Shown here: piece by piece, positions 51,743-62,587 of the stretch
How the letters are laid out: each line of letters begins with the position of its first letter
How positions within the stretch are numbered: the first letter of the stretch is position 1
The notes under the pieces: model-generated
What the model was told of the DNA's origin: nothing
Database searches by the model: none
What the model saw: only the letters and a program-made list of their open reading frames with translations
From: Cafeteria roenbergensis
Lineage: Eukaryota > Sar > Bigyra > Bicosoecida > Cafeteriaceae
Assembly (NCBI GenBank): GCA_008330645.1
Contig: VLTN01000031.1
Location: 124,001-188,000 of the forward strand
DNA length: 64,000 bases
Direction: 5' to 3'
Translations under genes and position numbers: made by a program

Positions 51743-54700
51743 GAATGAGAGTTTTGCGCCCTCGCCTGCCGCTCTGACGCGAACCTGTACAGGGCCCAAG
51801 TGTCGCCCAGCAGCTGGCCCGAGTTGTACCCGCCGTGCACGATGATGACGTCGACCAGCGACGAGGACGCGTTGGCCTTGTACCCGATGTACCCATCGGG
51901 GTGAAGCGGAACCCATAGACCGTCGTGCCCGGAGCCAATCGGTGGTTGAGGGAGCCACGAGGTGTTGGTCGTGACTTGCTTGACCGGCTCGACCGGCGGG
52001 TGCTCTAGCCCCTGGTCTTTGAATTTTGGCCCGCTGAGCCGCAGCCTCAAGCCCTGGACCCTGGAGGCGACACCATCAGCAGGCGTCGGCTGGGCGCGAA
52101 TCGTCTCGAGCCGCGTCAGCATGCGCGGCTCCTTCGCGTGCGGATCGGGCCCCGCCGGCGCGAGCGGCCACTCGAGCTCGCTCCAGTGCAGTGGGTTCTC
52201 GCCCAGCTGCGCGCGCAGCGACGCTTCATGGCCTGCCTGTGCTTGCTTTGCAGCAGCCAATTCGGAAGCGGGCCTCTCGGCCACAAGCGAAAATGCTGCA
52301 GCCGCATGGAACGCTCGAGGCGGCATGCGGACGGCGGTCAAGTATGGGGCGAGCCCACCCGCCTGGACGCTCTCATCGGCCCCAACGCGGTACCACACGT
52401 GCCCGTTCGCTGCCAGGGCACGCATGCCTCCGGATTCCGGACCGCGGAACCGGGGCTCGGCCCTGGCCAGCTCGGCGGCGAACCGCCGGGCAAGCTGGGA
52501 TGCCGGGCTTGCTGGGTCGAGCTTCTCTTTGGGCGACGCCTCCGACACGGCCTCCACGTACGCCTTTGCAAGGGTTTGTAGGCGAACCTGAAGGTCATTG
52601 GCAGCATGTCTGCTCAGCCCGTGGCCAAGGCGGAGAACCCAGGCATCTCCAGTGTACACAGCGTCGCCTTCCAACGCGGAGCTTGTGCCTGTCCCCGTCC
52701 GCTCTTGGCAGAAGCCGCCGACGATGACGGGTGTCGTCCCGTCGTCGACCGTGAGCATGCTGTGTCCCTGCAGCGGGGGCAGCGGGGTGTCACCATTCGA
52801 TGGGTCTGACGGGCAGAAGCATGAGCACGGTTGGCTATCTCCGCCCTTGCCTTTGCTGGAAGCAACGGGGCCATCCGCCGATCCAGCCAGCTGTCCGATG
52901 GGGGGGAGAGCCAGAGCACCCGGTGGCATGGCAAACTTGCCTCCCAATTTCCTCGGAAGGCTCGCAACTATTCCTGACGACAGCTTCGACAGGGCGATGG
53001 TGAAGAGAACGCGGATCGGCACCTGCATTGGTGTGGTGATGTACGGCGGGATGTTCATGGACGCGTAGGACCCAGGCGGACTGGAGCTCGACACAAGGGC
53101 GCTGAGGGCCTGCGTGCCTCCTGGAATCTTGATCATGTCAGCCACCTTCTGCAAGTGGGGCAGAAGCTTCCCGAGGTCTGCCGCGCCTGCGGTGGCTGCC
53201 GCCACATGCTCCTGCGCGCCAGATGCAGACGCGTTGTGCGCGCCCCTGGCGGCTGCGGCCATAGCTCTCAGCTTCGCCGCAGAAGCTGGCGCGTTTGTGA
53301 CTCTGCGAGGCTGCCCATTGGGCGGGGAAGTCTTTGTGCCAGAGGGGGTCGCGACTGGCAAATCTGGGTTCGCCGCCACTGGCGACGTCCGATTCGCTGC
53401 CAGTTGCAGTTCGGGCATCTGCGTGGCCATCTCCGCGTAGAGGGGTGCCCCGGGGTCAACGGTGCCCAGTTGCAGAAGCAGGCTGACAGAATCCAGCGCG
53501 GTGGCCCGGTGGGGCACAGCCCCGAGCGGGAAGTCGCTCCAGTTCCCGCTCGCGTGAAGCTGCACAGCTGCTGAGGCTGCCACTTGCGCAAAGCCGAAGA
53601 TGGCCTTCATGATCGCTTCAAGGATGAGCATGATGATGCAGAAGACAAACCAAAGCAAGTTGGTGAAGGGATTGGGGTTGCACTTCTTGGCGCTCTTGAC
53701 CGCGCCTTGCTTGACTTTCGCAGCTGCGTTCCCACGCGCGCTGACCTTGGTCTTGGACTTCGTCGTGGTCGTCGAGGTGGTGCGCCGCCGCCGTCGCCGC
53801 CTGTTGGGGCCGCACTCGAGCTCGCTTCCTGGAGGCTCAGGCCCGAAGCATGGCGTGCCTGGCCCGTCTGGCCACTCGGCGACCAAGTCCGCAGGCTCCG
53901 CGAAGGCCGAGCCCAGGGAATAGCAACCACCATCGTCAAAAACCCGCGGGGTGCACACAAAGTCGACAGCGACTGCTGGCAGGACGCCCTTCAGGCTTGC
54001 TCGCGTCGTGTTGTTGATGTCATCGATGATTCGCAGCCACGACACTGCGGATATTGGAGACGCAACCGCGGAGACTGCCCGGTCCTGGAACGTCAGCGCT
54101 GCGGCTGCGGGGGCGACCCCGGTACGAGCGGCGAGGTCGGCTGGCCTCATCACTGTGTTTGGGCAAAACAGCCCCAGGCGAAGCGAGAGTGGTCCTGAGG
54201 CCCCCACCCCATCAGTCGCCAGGGCCGCGGCTGGCACCACTGGGGACAGCTGTGGCCGTGGCCGGATTGACCAGCTGTTCGCTTCGTGCATGCCTCCGCC
54301 AGCGGACACGTTGAGCGGGACGAGCATTGATCCATCTGCCGCCGCGCGATCGCGACTCGCCGAGCGAGCAGCCAATCGGCCGCGGTGTGACCACCCAAGC
54401 GCCGGGCCAAGCTCTGGAGCGCCCCATGGCATCGCGGCGTACGAGGGAAAGGTAGCGACACAGTTAGGAGCAACGTCCGCCACCGGCGCGCTGGGTGTCG
54501 GCGCAGCGACCAGCAAGCAGGTTTCGTCGGCCTCGCCAGCGCTGATCAAGTCCAGCGTCTTCCTGCTGCTGCCGGACCGAATGACCGCTGCCAGGGCACC
54601 CGGGTATTGCATCGGCACGAAGGTGTTGCTCGGGGTCCAAACACCGCGGGCAGCCGAGACCGCATCCACAGCTGCTTCGCAGTCGACGCGAGTGGCAAGC

Positions 54701-57700
54701 AAGTCCGACTCCCTCTCGGAAGCGGGCCGCTCGCCCAGAGGCAGCTTGCTCGCCTGAGTCAAGGAGCAAGCGCCGTCCGAGTCGATGCAAGCAAGTTCGT
54801 TTCGGGCGTCGGCATTGGGTCCGCAGACGCCGGCAATGCGGCTTCGCGTCGCCTGCCAATGAGCGACTGCCGCCATGTGCGCCTCAACGGCAGGGTCGGG
54901 CGGGGCAACAAGATGGCCGTTCTGCACGGAGGCGTTCGCCAAGTCGACGGGGAGCACCAGCGGCGAAGCAGCGTCGAGGGAAGGGTGCCGGCCCGGGCCA
55001 TCTTCGGGCAGCGGATCGGCCTGTGCCGGCGCGGCTGCGGCCCCCGCGCTCGGCGCGGCAGGGCGCCCGGCCTTGCTCGCTGCATCGTTCGCAATTTTCT
55101 CCGCAGCAGCTGCCAGGAGGGCGTACACCGAATGGTTGTCGAAGTTGACGTCGAGGCGGTCGGGGAGATGGCCACCGTCCAAGTCCTCAATCGCCCATCC
55201 GAACGCCAATGAGTGCGCAACCGACGACACGCCACCGATAGGAATAGCCGACGCGAGGCCAAGACTCGCGGCAGGCCCTGTCAGCTGCGCATCCAGCCTG
55301 CCAGTTGCGGCGGCCCAGTTTGCGACTTCCAGCGGGACCTGCAGACGGGAGCCGCGAAAGTGTCGCCGGGCGCGCCGCACCACGTCAGCAAGGGCAAACA
55401 GGCCCGCATTGTCCGCAGACACTGTGGCGTTTGTCGGCCGCGCCTTGCCACGCTCGCGCAGCATGCTGGTTGCATTCGTTAGCACGGCCACATCCGCGAC
55501 CAGCTGCAGTTGAGCGCGGGTGGCGTCATCGTCCGAGGGGGCGGGAACAGGCTGGCCGTGGAGTGCGCCCCAAAGCAGGGCAAGGGCTGTGCTGTGCCCA
55601 CTGCCTTGCCCCGACGCCGCGGCGGAGACAGCCTCGCTGCACCTCTCCGGACCAAGCACGTGACAAAAAGTTGTGGCCGGCCCGTCCACCCTGCCACCCG
55701 CAATGGTCTCAAGCGCCTTCACGACGTCAGTATGGCCATAGGCATACGCCCGAAACAGGCTCTCGGTGCACCGTGAAGGACCCAGCCGAGCGCAGAGGCA
55801 ATCAACGGTCTCCCGGCGGCCGTCCGTCCCGCAAGCTTCGCGCACCACGTTGGGAAGCAGGGTTGTGGAAGCTAGGTCACTGCTGGCGGGCTCAGGGACC
55901 GCGCCCGGGACTGTTGCCACCACGGGCAAGTCAAGGCTAGCCCGGACGCTTGCCAGCAGTTCGTCCTCCGTCGCCGCGAGCCTGTCAGCCGCAGAGGCTT
56001 TCCGCTCAGCTTCATGCAAAGCAGACGAGTTGAGGCTGGCCACTTTGAGCTTCCGCAGAACCGAGCGGCGCACCTCCTCGGCTCGCGTCCGAAACCAACG
56101 GCGCCGCCCGAACGCGGCGTCTGCGTTTGCCGCGTGCAGGAGCAGCTTCTTCAGCGCAAACGCAGTGGTCGAGTGACCTCTAGCCACAGCCTCCTGCATG
56201 GTTTCGTGGCAGCGGAGTCTGCCCAGCTGGGTGCACAGCGACGCGGCGGGGCCTTTGCTGAGCAGCCGAAACGCTGTTGCCGCCTCACGGTGCCCAAGCG
56301 CAATGGCTTCTTGGACAGTCTCGTGGCACCTCGCAGCCCGGTCGGCGGCAGGCCCACTGTCCCTCAGCGCCGAGCAGACAGATGCAGCAGACGTCGCGGT
56401 CGAGGTGCTTCCCCCGCCTCGTGGCGGAGGCTCGCCCGAGCCAGCGCCCGCGGCTGGCAGGCCCGGCCAGTCAGAGCCCGCGGCAGTCCCGGCTCCAACA
56501 CCCAGAAGGTGAGGGATGTGGACGTCCAGCGAAGAGGCCGAGGGCCCGGACTGCGATTTTGGGGCAGCGATTCTGTCCTGGGATTCCGCGGGCCTCCGAC
56601 CAAACGGGTCTCGCATGTCCGCTCCGCCATCTGGCACTCTCATGCCTCCCCTGTGGGCCTCGATAGCGCGTTGAGCGAACATTTCCTTGAGCCGAACCCC
56701 TGACACTGCCAGCCACAGCGCGCGCCGGAATCTCCGCAGCTCCGCCGGCTCGGCATACGGGTGTAGCGATCGTCCCTTCATGGCTGCAAGCGCCGCGCGC
56801 AAGTCGATAGACTTGCCGAACGCAAGCACTCGGTCGAGCCGCCGTTCAGCTTGAACGAGTGCCACAACTTCGCGCCAAGGGCTCTCGAGCCGGCCCTCGC
56901 TGCCGCCGGCCTCTGGGTTGCCACTGGCGCCGGTTGCCAGTGGCAGGTGCAGCACCGCGGCGGGATCATCCAAGGCTCCGTGAGGAACGTTTGCGCGTGG
57001 AATCAGCCTTCTCACAGCCTCGCGGAGGTCCTGAAGCTCCTGGGATGGCTGCGGCCCAAGAGCTGTGCTCGACGCCGCTTCCCGGCGCGCAACTACAGGC
57101 TGAGCGTGCTGTCCAGTCTTCGCGCGCTTACTTGCTGCGCCTGCCTGCTGTCCTCGGCTGCGGTTGGCCAGCGACTCGGCTTCATGCAGGGTGGCTTCCT
57201 CCGCCTGGGCCTCGAGCGCCTTCGGAGCGAGCCCCGCGATGTCATCGCTGCCGTCCGTCTCGCCCGAAGGTGGCAGTTGGCGGGGTCCAGATCTGCTCGC
57301 GGCCTCAGAGAGTGCTGCTCCTCCTCGCGCAGGCGGAGCAGGGCCTGCCACGCCGGCAGATGCAGCGACGGAGTGCTGGTCTGAGCCGGGAGGCGCCACA
57401 AGCTTTTCGATCGCAAGGCCGGCCGCCACCTCTGAGTGCATGTCTTCCGCGTCCGCGCACGGGCAGCACTCTGGTCGCGGCTGGTTGAACCTGTCGACCG
57501 GGTTTCGCAACTCCTCCGCGCCACGCCTGCCCCACACGTACTCCTCTCGCCTCTCGAGGTTGTTCACAATGGGAGAGCCCCGCACTCCGGGCCAGCGGAG
57601 GTCGGGGTTGGGCTCCGTGCATGCGCAGCACCTCCTCGGCCGCGCGCCTCCTCCGCGTGTTTGCCCGACGCCGAGCGTGTTCGTGCCAAGCATGGTCGAC

Positions 57701-58386
57701 GTGCTGGACTGCCCTTGCGGCCAGGGCGTCGTGCTTAGTCCGTCTGTCCCGTGCGTATGAGCCCCTCCACTGCCTTCCGGCGAGCTTTTCCCGCGCTCCC
57801 CGCCACGGGTCCAGGTGGAGCCTTTGGAACCGCCGAGGCTCGAAGGCCGGTTCTGCGCCACGCTCCTCGAGCCAGGCGCGCCAGTCACTGCGCGCGATGC
57901 ATCAGGCGTCTCCGCCAAACCCAATCCTCCCCCTTTGGTCCAGCCACGCCTGCGCGCGAGCGAGGCAGGTGGTTCCTCGCCGTTCATTGTTTGGTGTCCC
58001 AAGTTCGCCCCTGGCTCACTCAGCGCGCCCCCGCGGTCCGACGGCATTGTGCCCGGTCCCGTGTCCCGCCCGCGCCTCTGAGACGGCCGGCTGTGCGGCT
58101 CTGTGGCAGGCCCAGCGGGTTCGCGCGCGCGCAGCGACGCTGCGACTTGCGCCTCCTTGGCTGCCCAGGCCCCGAAACGCAGGGGGATGTCCTTCGACTG
58201 GAGGACTGCGTCGCTGTCCGTGCGCCTGACGCGGATGCTTGCCACCCGCTGGGCACCAGCCGCCCACAGCACCGCGACCAGGAGCAGCGCCGCTGGGCGC
58301 CAGTGGCGTGCGGGACGCGAGGGGGCTGACGACCCTTCCGCGGGCGGTGCCTCGCGCAGGCCTTCCGTGGGCCAGAGCGCTGCCAT
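48169..58386 (-). CDS. 3,405-aa kelch and IPT/TIG repeat surface protein
   Basis: One open frame from ATG 58386. A signal peptide or anchor lies at RHWRPAALLLVAVLWAAGAQ. At ~660-945 four units share C-x2,3-LG-x2-RC-x-E...A-x2-GH (for example LCTQLGRLRCHETMQEAV), resembling Sel1-type helices with a conserved Cys pair. A single strong hydrophobic stretch (~1,570-1,608, LLWFVFCIIMLILEAIMKAI) follows an Arg/Lys-rich tract. Kelch-type blades: VIVGGFCQ (~1,890), VIIVHGGYNSGQLLGDTWAL (~2,180), VVFGGEAPG and VYVFGGMSSRAGPLDDLWRL (~2,330-2,405), RVMVVGGFGAG (~2,470), and VMFGGFGETAG (~3,330). IPT/TIG domains at ~2,530-2,685 (MIYGRGFGDCPAW) and ~2,740-2,840 (VVLRGRGFGHF). Function unknown; adhesion or carbohydrate sensing is a guess. 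No introns detected. Confidence 0.7.
51699..51742 (+). repeat. (CTG)n microsatellite, encodes poly-Gln
   Basis: About 14-15 units. On the minus strand they encode a Gln run between two kelch blades of the giant surface protein. Confidence 0.9.
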
Positions 58387-58989
58387 CACAGCAGGCCCCG
58401 GGCCCAAGGCCAAGGCGCGTGCCGCGATGTCGCAGCTGCGGCCTGCTCGTCCCGCCGCGCTCGGGCAGAGCCCCCCCCCACCACTCTGTCGCGCAGATAT
58501 TGCTCTGCCTGCTTGCAAGGAAGCTGGCAAAATCCGGAGCCCATTTGCGCCGCCCAGGCCAGCAGCCCCAGGCACACTGGCAGCAGTGAGTCCAGGAACG
58601 GCGGCCAGCGGCAGCCGTGTTTCGCAAGGCCGCACGAAAATCTGCGTGGCGCTGGATCGGGACGAGCTGCCCGCCCACCGAGTGAGCCAGGGTGCACCCT
58701 CGAGCATCCGGCAGCGCGTCCCATGGCAAGGCGGGCGCCTTGCGAGGCGGTTCGCGGCTCGCCATGGCAGAGAGGGGCGTGCCCTTCTGCTTCCCATATG
58801 GGCCTTCTTGGGGGGCGGGGCGGGGCGGGGCGGGGCGGGGCGGGGCGGAAGGCTGCGGCGCGCGGCGCTGGATGGTGTTTCGGGCCTGCCGAGCGTGGCC
58901 GACAGGCGCCGTTGTGTCCCTTGCTGTCTCGTTCCGGCCTCGCTCTCAGCTGGCTACCTGCTAGACCGACGTTGCGAGCCGCTTTTCCA
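58387..58989. promoter_or_regulatory. Putative bidirectional promoter with G-quadruplex-prone GC array
   Basis: A 603-bp gap between divergent starts at 58386 and 58990. It holds seven runs of at least four G separated by single C at 58810-58846, and two copies of the dispersed GGCAGAGC-type motif (about 58464 and 58503). Regulatory role is inferred. Confidence 0.5.
58810..58846 (+). repeat. (GGGGC)n array, G-quadruplex candidate
   Basis: Seven G-runs (one of six, six of four) separated by single cytosines, 144 bp upstream of the HAD start. This meets standard G4 criteria and also resembles stacked GC boxes. Confidence 0.9.
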
Positions 58990-59916
58990 ATGGCAGCCTC
59001 GAAGTCCCCGGTCGGCGCCGGCAGCGCAGTGGTGTACCACCACGGCGCAGCCGTGGCCACCGCCAAGCCCCTCGTGCCCGACTCGCTGGTCAAGATGCTC
59101 AAGGCGGTCGTGTTTGACTTCGACCTGACAGTCTTGCGCATTCATTCGTTTTCGGCGCGCATCGAGCCGGACATGATTGCCTCCCGCGCTTGGGAGAAGG
59201 ACTTTGCGGACCTCAAGGCCTTTGAGGCCGTGTGCAAGGGACTCGCGGCCCGCGATGTGCGCGTGGCCATCGCGTCCTTTGGGCGGAAGGACGTCATCAC
59301 CGAGTACCTCAAGCGTGTGTTCGGTGACGAAATGGACGAGATCTTCCCTCCCGAGGCGATCTGCACTCCGGCGGACGTTGGCAGCGTAGACGGACACGCC
59401 CTCCCGGACGGCAAGAACACCCAGATCGGGGTGCTCATGAAGTCCATGGGGATCGCAGACGACCCTCGCCGCATCCTCTTCTTCGACGGTGAGGAAGGAT
59501 TCGGGCGCCAGCGCCGGAATTGCCTGGCCCGGCGCCCTGGAGGGAGCAAGCACCCCACGCGCCCACTTGGACGGCTCACGCTCCGCCCCGTGACCCCGCA
59601 CCCGCGTTCCATTGCCTTCCTCCACCCCCCCTCCTCCCCCCTTGCCCTGCGCGCCTGCCTCGCAGACGACCGCGCGAACTGCAGCAAGGCCGCTGCGATC
59701 GGCGTTCTCTCCTTCTTCTGCCCCAAGCACTTCACGGAACCCACCTGGACGCTTGCGTGCACCAAGCTCCCGGCCGTGGAGGGAATGTTCCAGCGCCCGC
59801 CGGCTGCCAGGGCCGCCCCGGCACCAGCTCCGGCTCCAGCCGCCGGTGATGCAGGTGCCACCGAGTCAGCGCAGCACGGCCTGGCGCCCTCGTCAACGGA
59901 AGACCCCTGCGAGTAG
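58990..59916 (+). CDS. HAD-superfamily hydrolase (phosphatase-like)
   Basis: Exons 58990-59488 and 59666-59916 give 249 aa. Motif I is DFDLTVL with Asp43 (nucleophile) and Asp45 (acid/base). Motif II is the Ser in VAIASFG; a Lys lies in QIGVLMKSMG. Motif IV is created by splicing: ILFFD|DDRANCSKAA gives the acidic metal-binding DDD, whereas the unspliced frame reads FFDGEEG. The intron (177 nt, GTGAGG...CGCAG) is stop-free and a multiple of three. The C-terminal tail is Ala/Pro-rich. No signal or TM. Substrate unknown; the conserved block FDFDLTVLRIHSF is one I associate with uncharacterised protist HAD proteins, which I cannot confirm here. Convergent with ELOF1. Confidence 0.85.
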   Translation: MAASKSPVGAGSAVVYHHGAAVATAKPLVPDSLVKMLKAVVFDFDLTVLRIHSFSARIEPDMIASRAWEKDFADLKAFEAVCKGLAARDVRVAIASFGRKDVITEYLKRVFGDEMDEIFPPEAICTPADVGSVDGHALPDGKNTQIGVLMKSMGIADDPRRILFFDGEEGFGRQRRNCLARRPGGSKHPTRPLGRLTLRPVTPHPRSIAFLHPPSSPLALRACLADDRANCSKAAAIGVLSFFCPKHFTEPTWTLACTKLPAVEGMFQRPPAARAAPAPAPAPAAGDAGATESAQHGLAPSSTEDPCE

Positions 59917-60180
59917 CTGGCTGGGTGTCAGGGGAGCGCAGGGAGAGGGGCCCTAAGGCGAGCCCCCGTCCGTGAATGAACATCGTCCGTGATGCATCTG
60001 CTGCCCGACTGCCAGCGGGTCGAGCTGTGTGTTAGTGTGCGTGTCATCCGCGCCAGCGAGAGGGTTCGAGCCCACCATGTTTCAGTGACGCTGCCACTGT
60101 GTCTGGCGGCTGCAACGCAGGCCACGGCAGAAACGCCCGCCGAACTTGCACGCAAACTCGCAGCGTCAACGCCGTCGACA
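59917..60180. other. Convergent intergenic region (HAD / ELOF1)
   Basis: A 264-bp tail-to-tail gap. A GGTTCGAGCCC stretch near 60065 resembles a tRNA B box but no cloverleaf forms around it. Confidence 0.35.
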
Positions 60181-60926
60181 TCACAAGTCGTCCAACATGC
60201 CAGCGGCACCCGAGCCGTCCGCACCCTCCTTGGCCGTCGCCTCGCATGCATCGATCCACGAGGCGTAGACGTCGACGGGCTCTGCCAAGCCTGAGAGGGC
60301 GCAGCGAGCGGAGGAGGCAGAGAGGCAGGCGGCGCACCGGTTCAGGGACGGCGGGAATCGTCCCGCACGCCATGCGCCCGCGTGCAGCACGCGGGCCTTG
60401 TCGCGCACCATGGCTACGATAGCGAGCCGACATGCGGGAGCGAGGCGGCTGGCGGCGGGTGGGGCTTACTCGTGACGGTGCACTCGAACTTTTCAGCGCA
60501 CACGCGGCACTCGATCCGCGCCATGCCGTCCAGCTTCTGGCTGCGGATGGGAGGCGCACGCGACTATGGAAATCACGGGGTCTCGTTCGCCCAGGCGGCT
60601 GGCCGCCATGGGACGACGGGCGGCTGGAGGGCGCTGCAGCTTCCAAGGCCAGCAGCCCGCACTCGGCACACAGGGTGCCGCGGCGTTCACCGCACTGTCC
60701 CCATATCCAAGGGCGCACGCATGGAATGGGGCCTCTGGCGTCGATTTGGCCCGAGCCGGCCACGGGGGAGGGGCCGGGGCAGCCTGGGGCGGCGCCTTGC
60801 TTCTCGAACGTCTCACAAGGCAACCTCGCAGCTGTCCGGAGTGCAGCAGAACGGGCACTTGAACTTCTTGGCCAGCACCGGCTTCTTCACCGTGATCACG
60901 CGGGCCTTGCTCTTGCGCTTGCCCAT
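60181..60926 (-). CDS. ELOF1: ELOF1, transcription elongation factor 1 (zinc ribbon)
   Basis: Three exons, 60926-60817, 60540-60470 and 60290-60181, give 96 aa (human 83). Introns are 276 nt (GTGAGA) and 179 nt (GTAAGC). The spliced product has the basic start MGKRKSKAR, zinc pairs CPFC and CRVC separated exactly as in human (15 residues from SC to the next Cys), and the signature SLAEPVDVYASWIDACEA. Known role: binds elongating RNA polymerase II and helps transcription-coupled repair and chromatin passage. A short acidic tail (GAAGMLDDL) is extra. Each splice junction is set by frame and by the match to the family, so the model is firm. Same strand as PGAP3, 224 bp downstream of it. Confidence 0.95.
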
Positions 60927-61150
60927 GCTTGCGGCGCGCTTCGGCCTCGAGGCGCGCAAATGGCAGTGGGGCAAGTTGCGAAGCATTCGTCCGGCGGAAC
61001 ATATACGCAAACGGCAAACATGCGGCGGGCCGCGCCCCCTCGGCACCCCGGCGAAGCGCGGCGCAAGGCGGCTCCTGCTCGGTGCCAAGTCAGCGGCATG
61101 TCGAGAGCCGAGCACAGGGGGGGGGGGCGGGGGCGCCGGCCCCAGGCCTG
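60927..61150. promoter_or_regulatory. ELOF1 promoter / PGAP3 3' region
   Basis: A 224-bp gap between same-strand genes. A G-run of about 12 lies near 61120. An AT-richer patch (ACATATACGC) lies about 75 bp upstream of the ELOF1 ATG. No canonical TATA box. Confidence 0.3.
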
Positions 61151-62362
61151 TCACTCGGCCCCCTTGCCCCTCCGCCTGCCCCCGTCGGCGTTGCCGCCGA
61201 GCTGGGCTGGGGCGTCGGGCGCGGGGCCGAGCGAGGCGCGGCCAGGGGCGGAGCGGTCGTCTGCAAGCTTGGCTCGCCTGCGCCACAGCGCGACGTGGTC
61301 CCTCAGGAATGAGTACCACGCGAAGCAGAGGGGGATGGTGGCGAGGTGCCACAGCGAGTGCGCGTCGACGAGGTCTCCGATGGGCGCGAAGTCGAGCAGC
61401 TCGAGCATGGCCATGGCGGAGAGGAGCACGGCCGCAGCAGGCGCCTTCCACGCGGTCGGGTGGCGGGCGGAGCAGCACCCCTGCCTGGCCGCCCAGACAC
61501 ACCACATGAGGTTGGTGACGGCTGCGACCGCCACGGAGGCGGTCATGTTCAGCCCGTAGTCGAACCGCACCCAGTTCATCAGGCCCACCCACACCAGCCA
61601 CACGCAGGCTAGCACCGCTGCGATGGCCCGCCCCGGCACACTGGCAGAGGGCACGTCAAGCGTGAGGCACGCGCACGCCCACAGGGACACGAGCAGCAGC
61701 AGCGCGGCCGAGTGGTAGTCCAGCCGCTCTGTGGCCCAGGACTCCTTCGTGTGCAGCGCCGTGCTCCACACCCACGCGTTGACCCCTGCGACGGAGTACG
61801 CGAGCATGGCCTCCCGCTGGGGGAAGCCCGGGGGCGCGTACGCGTCCCTCGTCGAGGCCGACTGCAGCGCCAGCAGGTGCGGCAGGGCGTTGCCCACCGA
61901 CGCGGCGGCGCTGACTAGTTCCTCGATGCCGGCCACCCTCACGAAGGACCACTTGCCGTGGTACTGCACGGCCTTGACGCGCTGGGCCTGGCGCTGCTGC
62001 GCGTCCTCCCGGGCGCACTCGTACTTGCAGTCGCCCGCGCAGGTCCAGCCCAGCACGGCGCGGGACCACGGCACGGTCCGCGCGTCAGCGGTGCTGTCCC
62101 ACACGCAGCCAGCCCGGCTGGCGAAGCCCGAGCAGGAGCCGAGGCGCGGGATTCGCGAGCAGTGATCGGGGCAAACCATGGGCTCCGCGTCGACCGGTGC
62201 CTGGCTCCCGCACACGCCGCACTGCTCCGAGTAGCACCGCGCCAGGCAGGCGCAGTACCCGGGGCTCATGTCGCCCTCGCTTGCTGCGGCCCCGGGCGCG
62301 AGCACCAGCAGCGCGGCAAGCGTGCCTGCCAGTGCGAGCTGGAGCCGTCCCCAGACCATCAT
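61151..62362 (-). CDS. PGAP3: PGAP3/Per1, GPI-anchor remodelling phospholipase
   Basis: 403 aa without introns (human 320). Signal peptide MMVWGRLQLALAGTLAALLV. A Cys-rich lumenal stretch (YCACLARCYSEQCGVCG) is longer than usual. Then the Per1 signature: GDCKYECAREDA, VQYHGKWSFVRVAG, NAWVWSTALHTKESWATERL with DYHSA, RFDYGLN, and LELLDFAPIGDLVDAHSLWH. These His/Asp/Ser positions place it in the CREST membrane-hydrolase superfamily. About seven TM helices. Known role: removes the unsaturated sn-2 acyl chain from GPI anchors in the Golgi/ER. A charged tail, RRRGKG, ends the protein. Head-to-head with CAND1. Confident. Confidence 0.94.
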   Translation of the reverse strand: MMVWGRLQLALAGTLAALLVLAPGAAASEGDMSPGYCACLARCYSEQCGVCGSQAPVDAEPMVCPDHCSRIPRLGSCSGFASRAGCVWDSTADARTVPWSRAVLGWTCAGDCKYECAREDAQQRQAQRVKAVQYHGKWSFVRVAGIEELVSAAASVGNALPHLLALQSASTRDAYAPPGFPQREAMLAYSVAGVNAWVWSTALHTKESWATERLDYHSAALLLLVSLWACACLTLDVPSASVPGRAIAAVLACVWLVWVGLMNWVRFDYGLNMTASVAVAAVTNLMWCVWAARQGCCSARHPTAWKAPAAAVLLSAMAMLELLDFAPIGDLVDAHSLWHLATIPLCFAWYSFLRDHVALWRRRAKLADDRSAPGRASLGPAPDAPAQLGGNADGGRRRGKGAE

Positions 62363-62587
62363 CTCCCGGCGCCGGCAGCGACCTTGCGCGGGTCCACGAT
62401 CCTGGGCGGTGTGCGCCTGCGACGTGTGCGCTCGCCGACGCGTTCACAGGCTGCTTCTCCGGTTCCGCAACCTCACCCAGACCGAGCAGCGGCAGAGCCT
62501 AGTTGGGCTCGGACTCTGACGCAAGTTGAGGGCCCAAGTTCGGGCTGGCTGCCGCAGAATGGCGCACTCCCCGCCGTCGCCGGCAGC
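62363..62587. promoter_or_regulatory. Putative bidirectional promoter (PGAP3 / CAND1)
   Basis: A 225-bp gap between divergent starts. It contains the dispersed motif GGCAGAGCC at 62491-62499. No TATA box. Confidence 0.4.

Larger units (their letters stand above)
3529..62499. repeat. Dispersed short motif GGCAGAGCC / GGCTCTGCC
   Basis: A 9-bp motif recurs on both strands. Examples: 4368-4376, 4850-4858, 4994-5002, 5412-5420, 7259-7267, 8186-8194, 11291-11299, 11924-11932, 11936-11944, 12167-12175, 17920-17928, 20208-20216, 25755-25763, 25772-25780, 30765-30773, 32061-32069, 32884-32892, 34650-34658, 62491-62499. By eye I count about 55 copies of the 8-bp core in the first 35 kb and about five in the rest. 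It appears in several frames and in intergenic DNA. Confidence 0.6.

Noticed and set aside
58513-58989. Upstream extension of the HAD protein
   Set aside because: The frame is open but includes the GGGGC array and has no supporting motif. The ATG at 58990 places the catalytic Asp at residue 43, which suits the family.
60055-60080. tRNA gene suggested by GGTTCGAGCCC
   Set aside because: No matching acceptor, D or anticodon stems could be formed around it.
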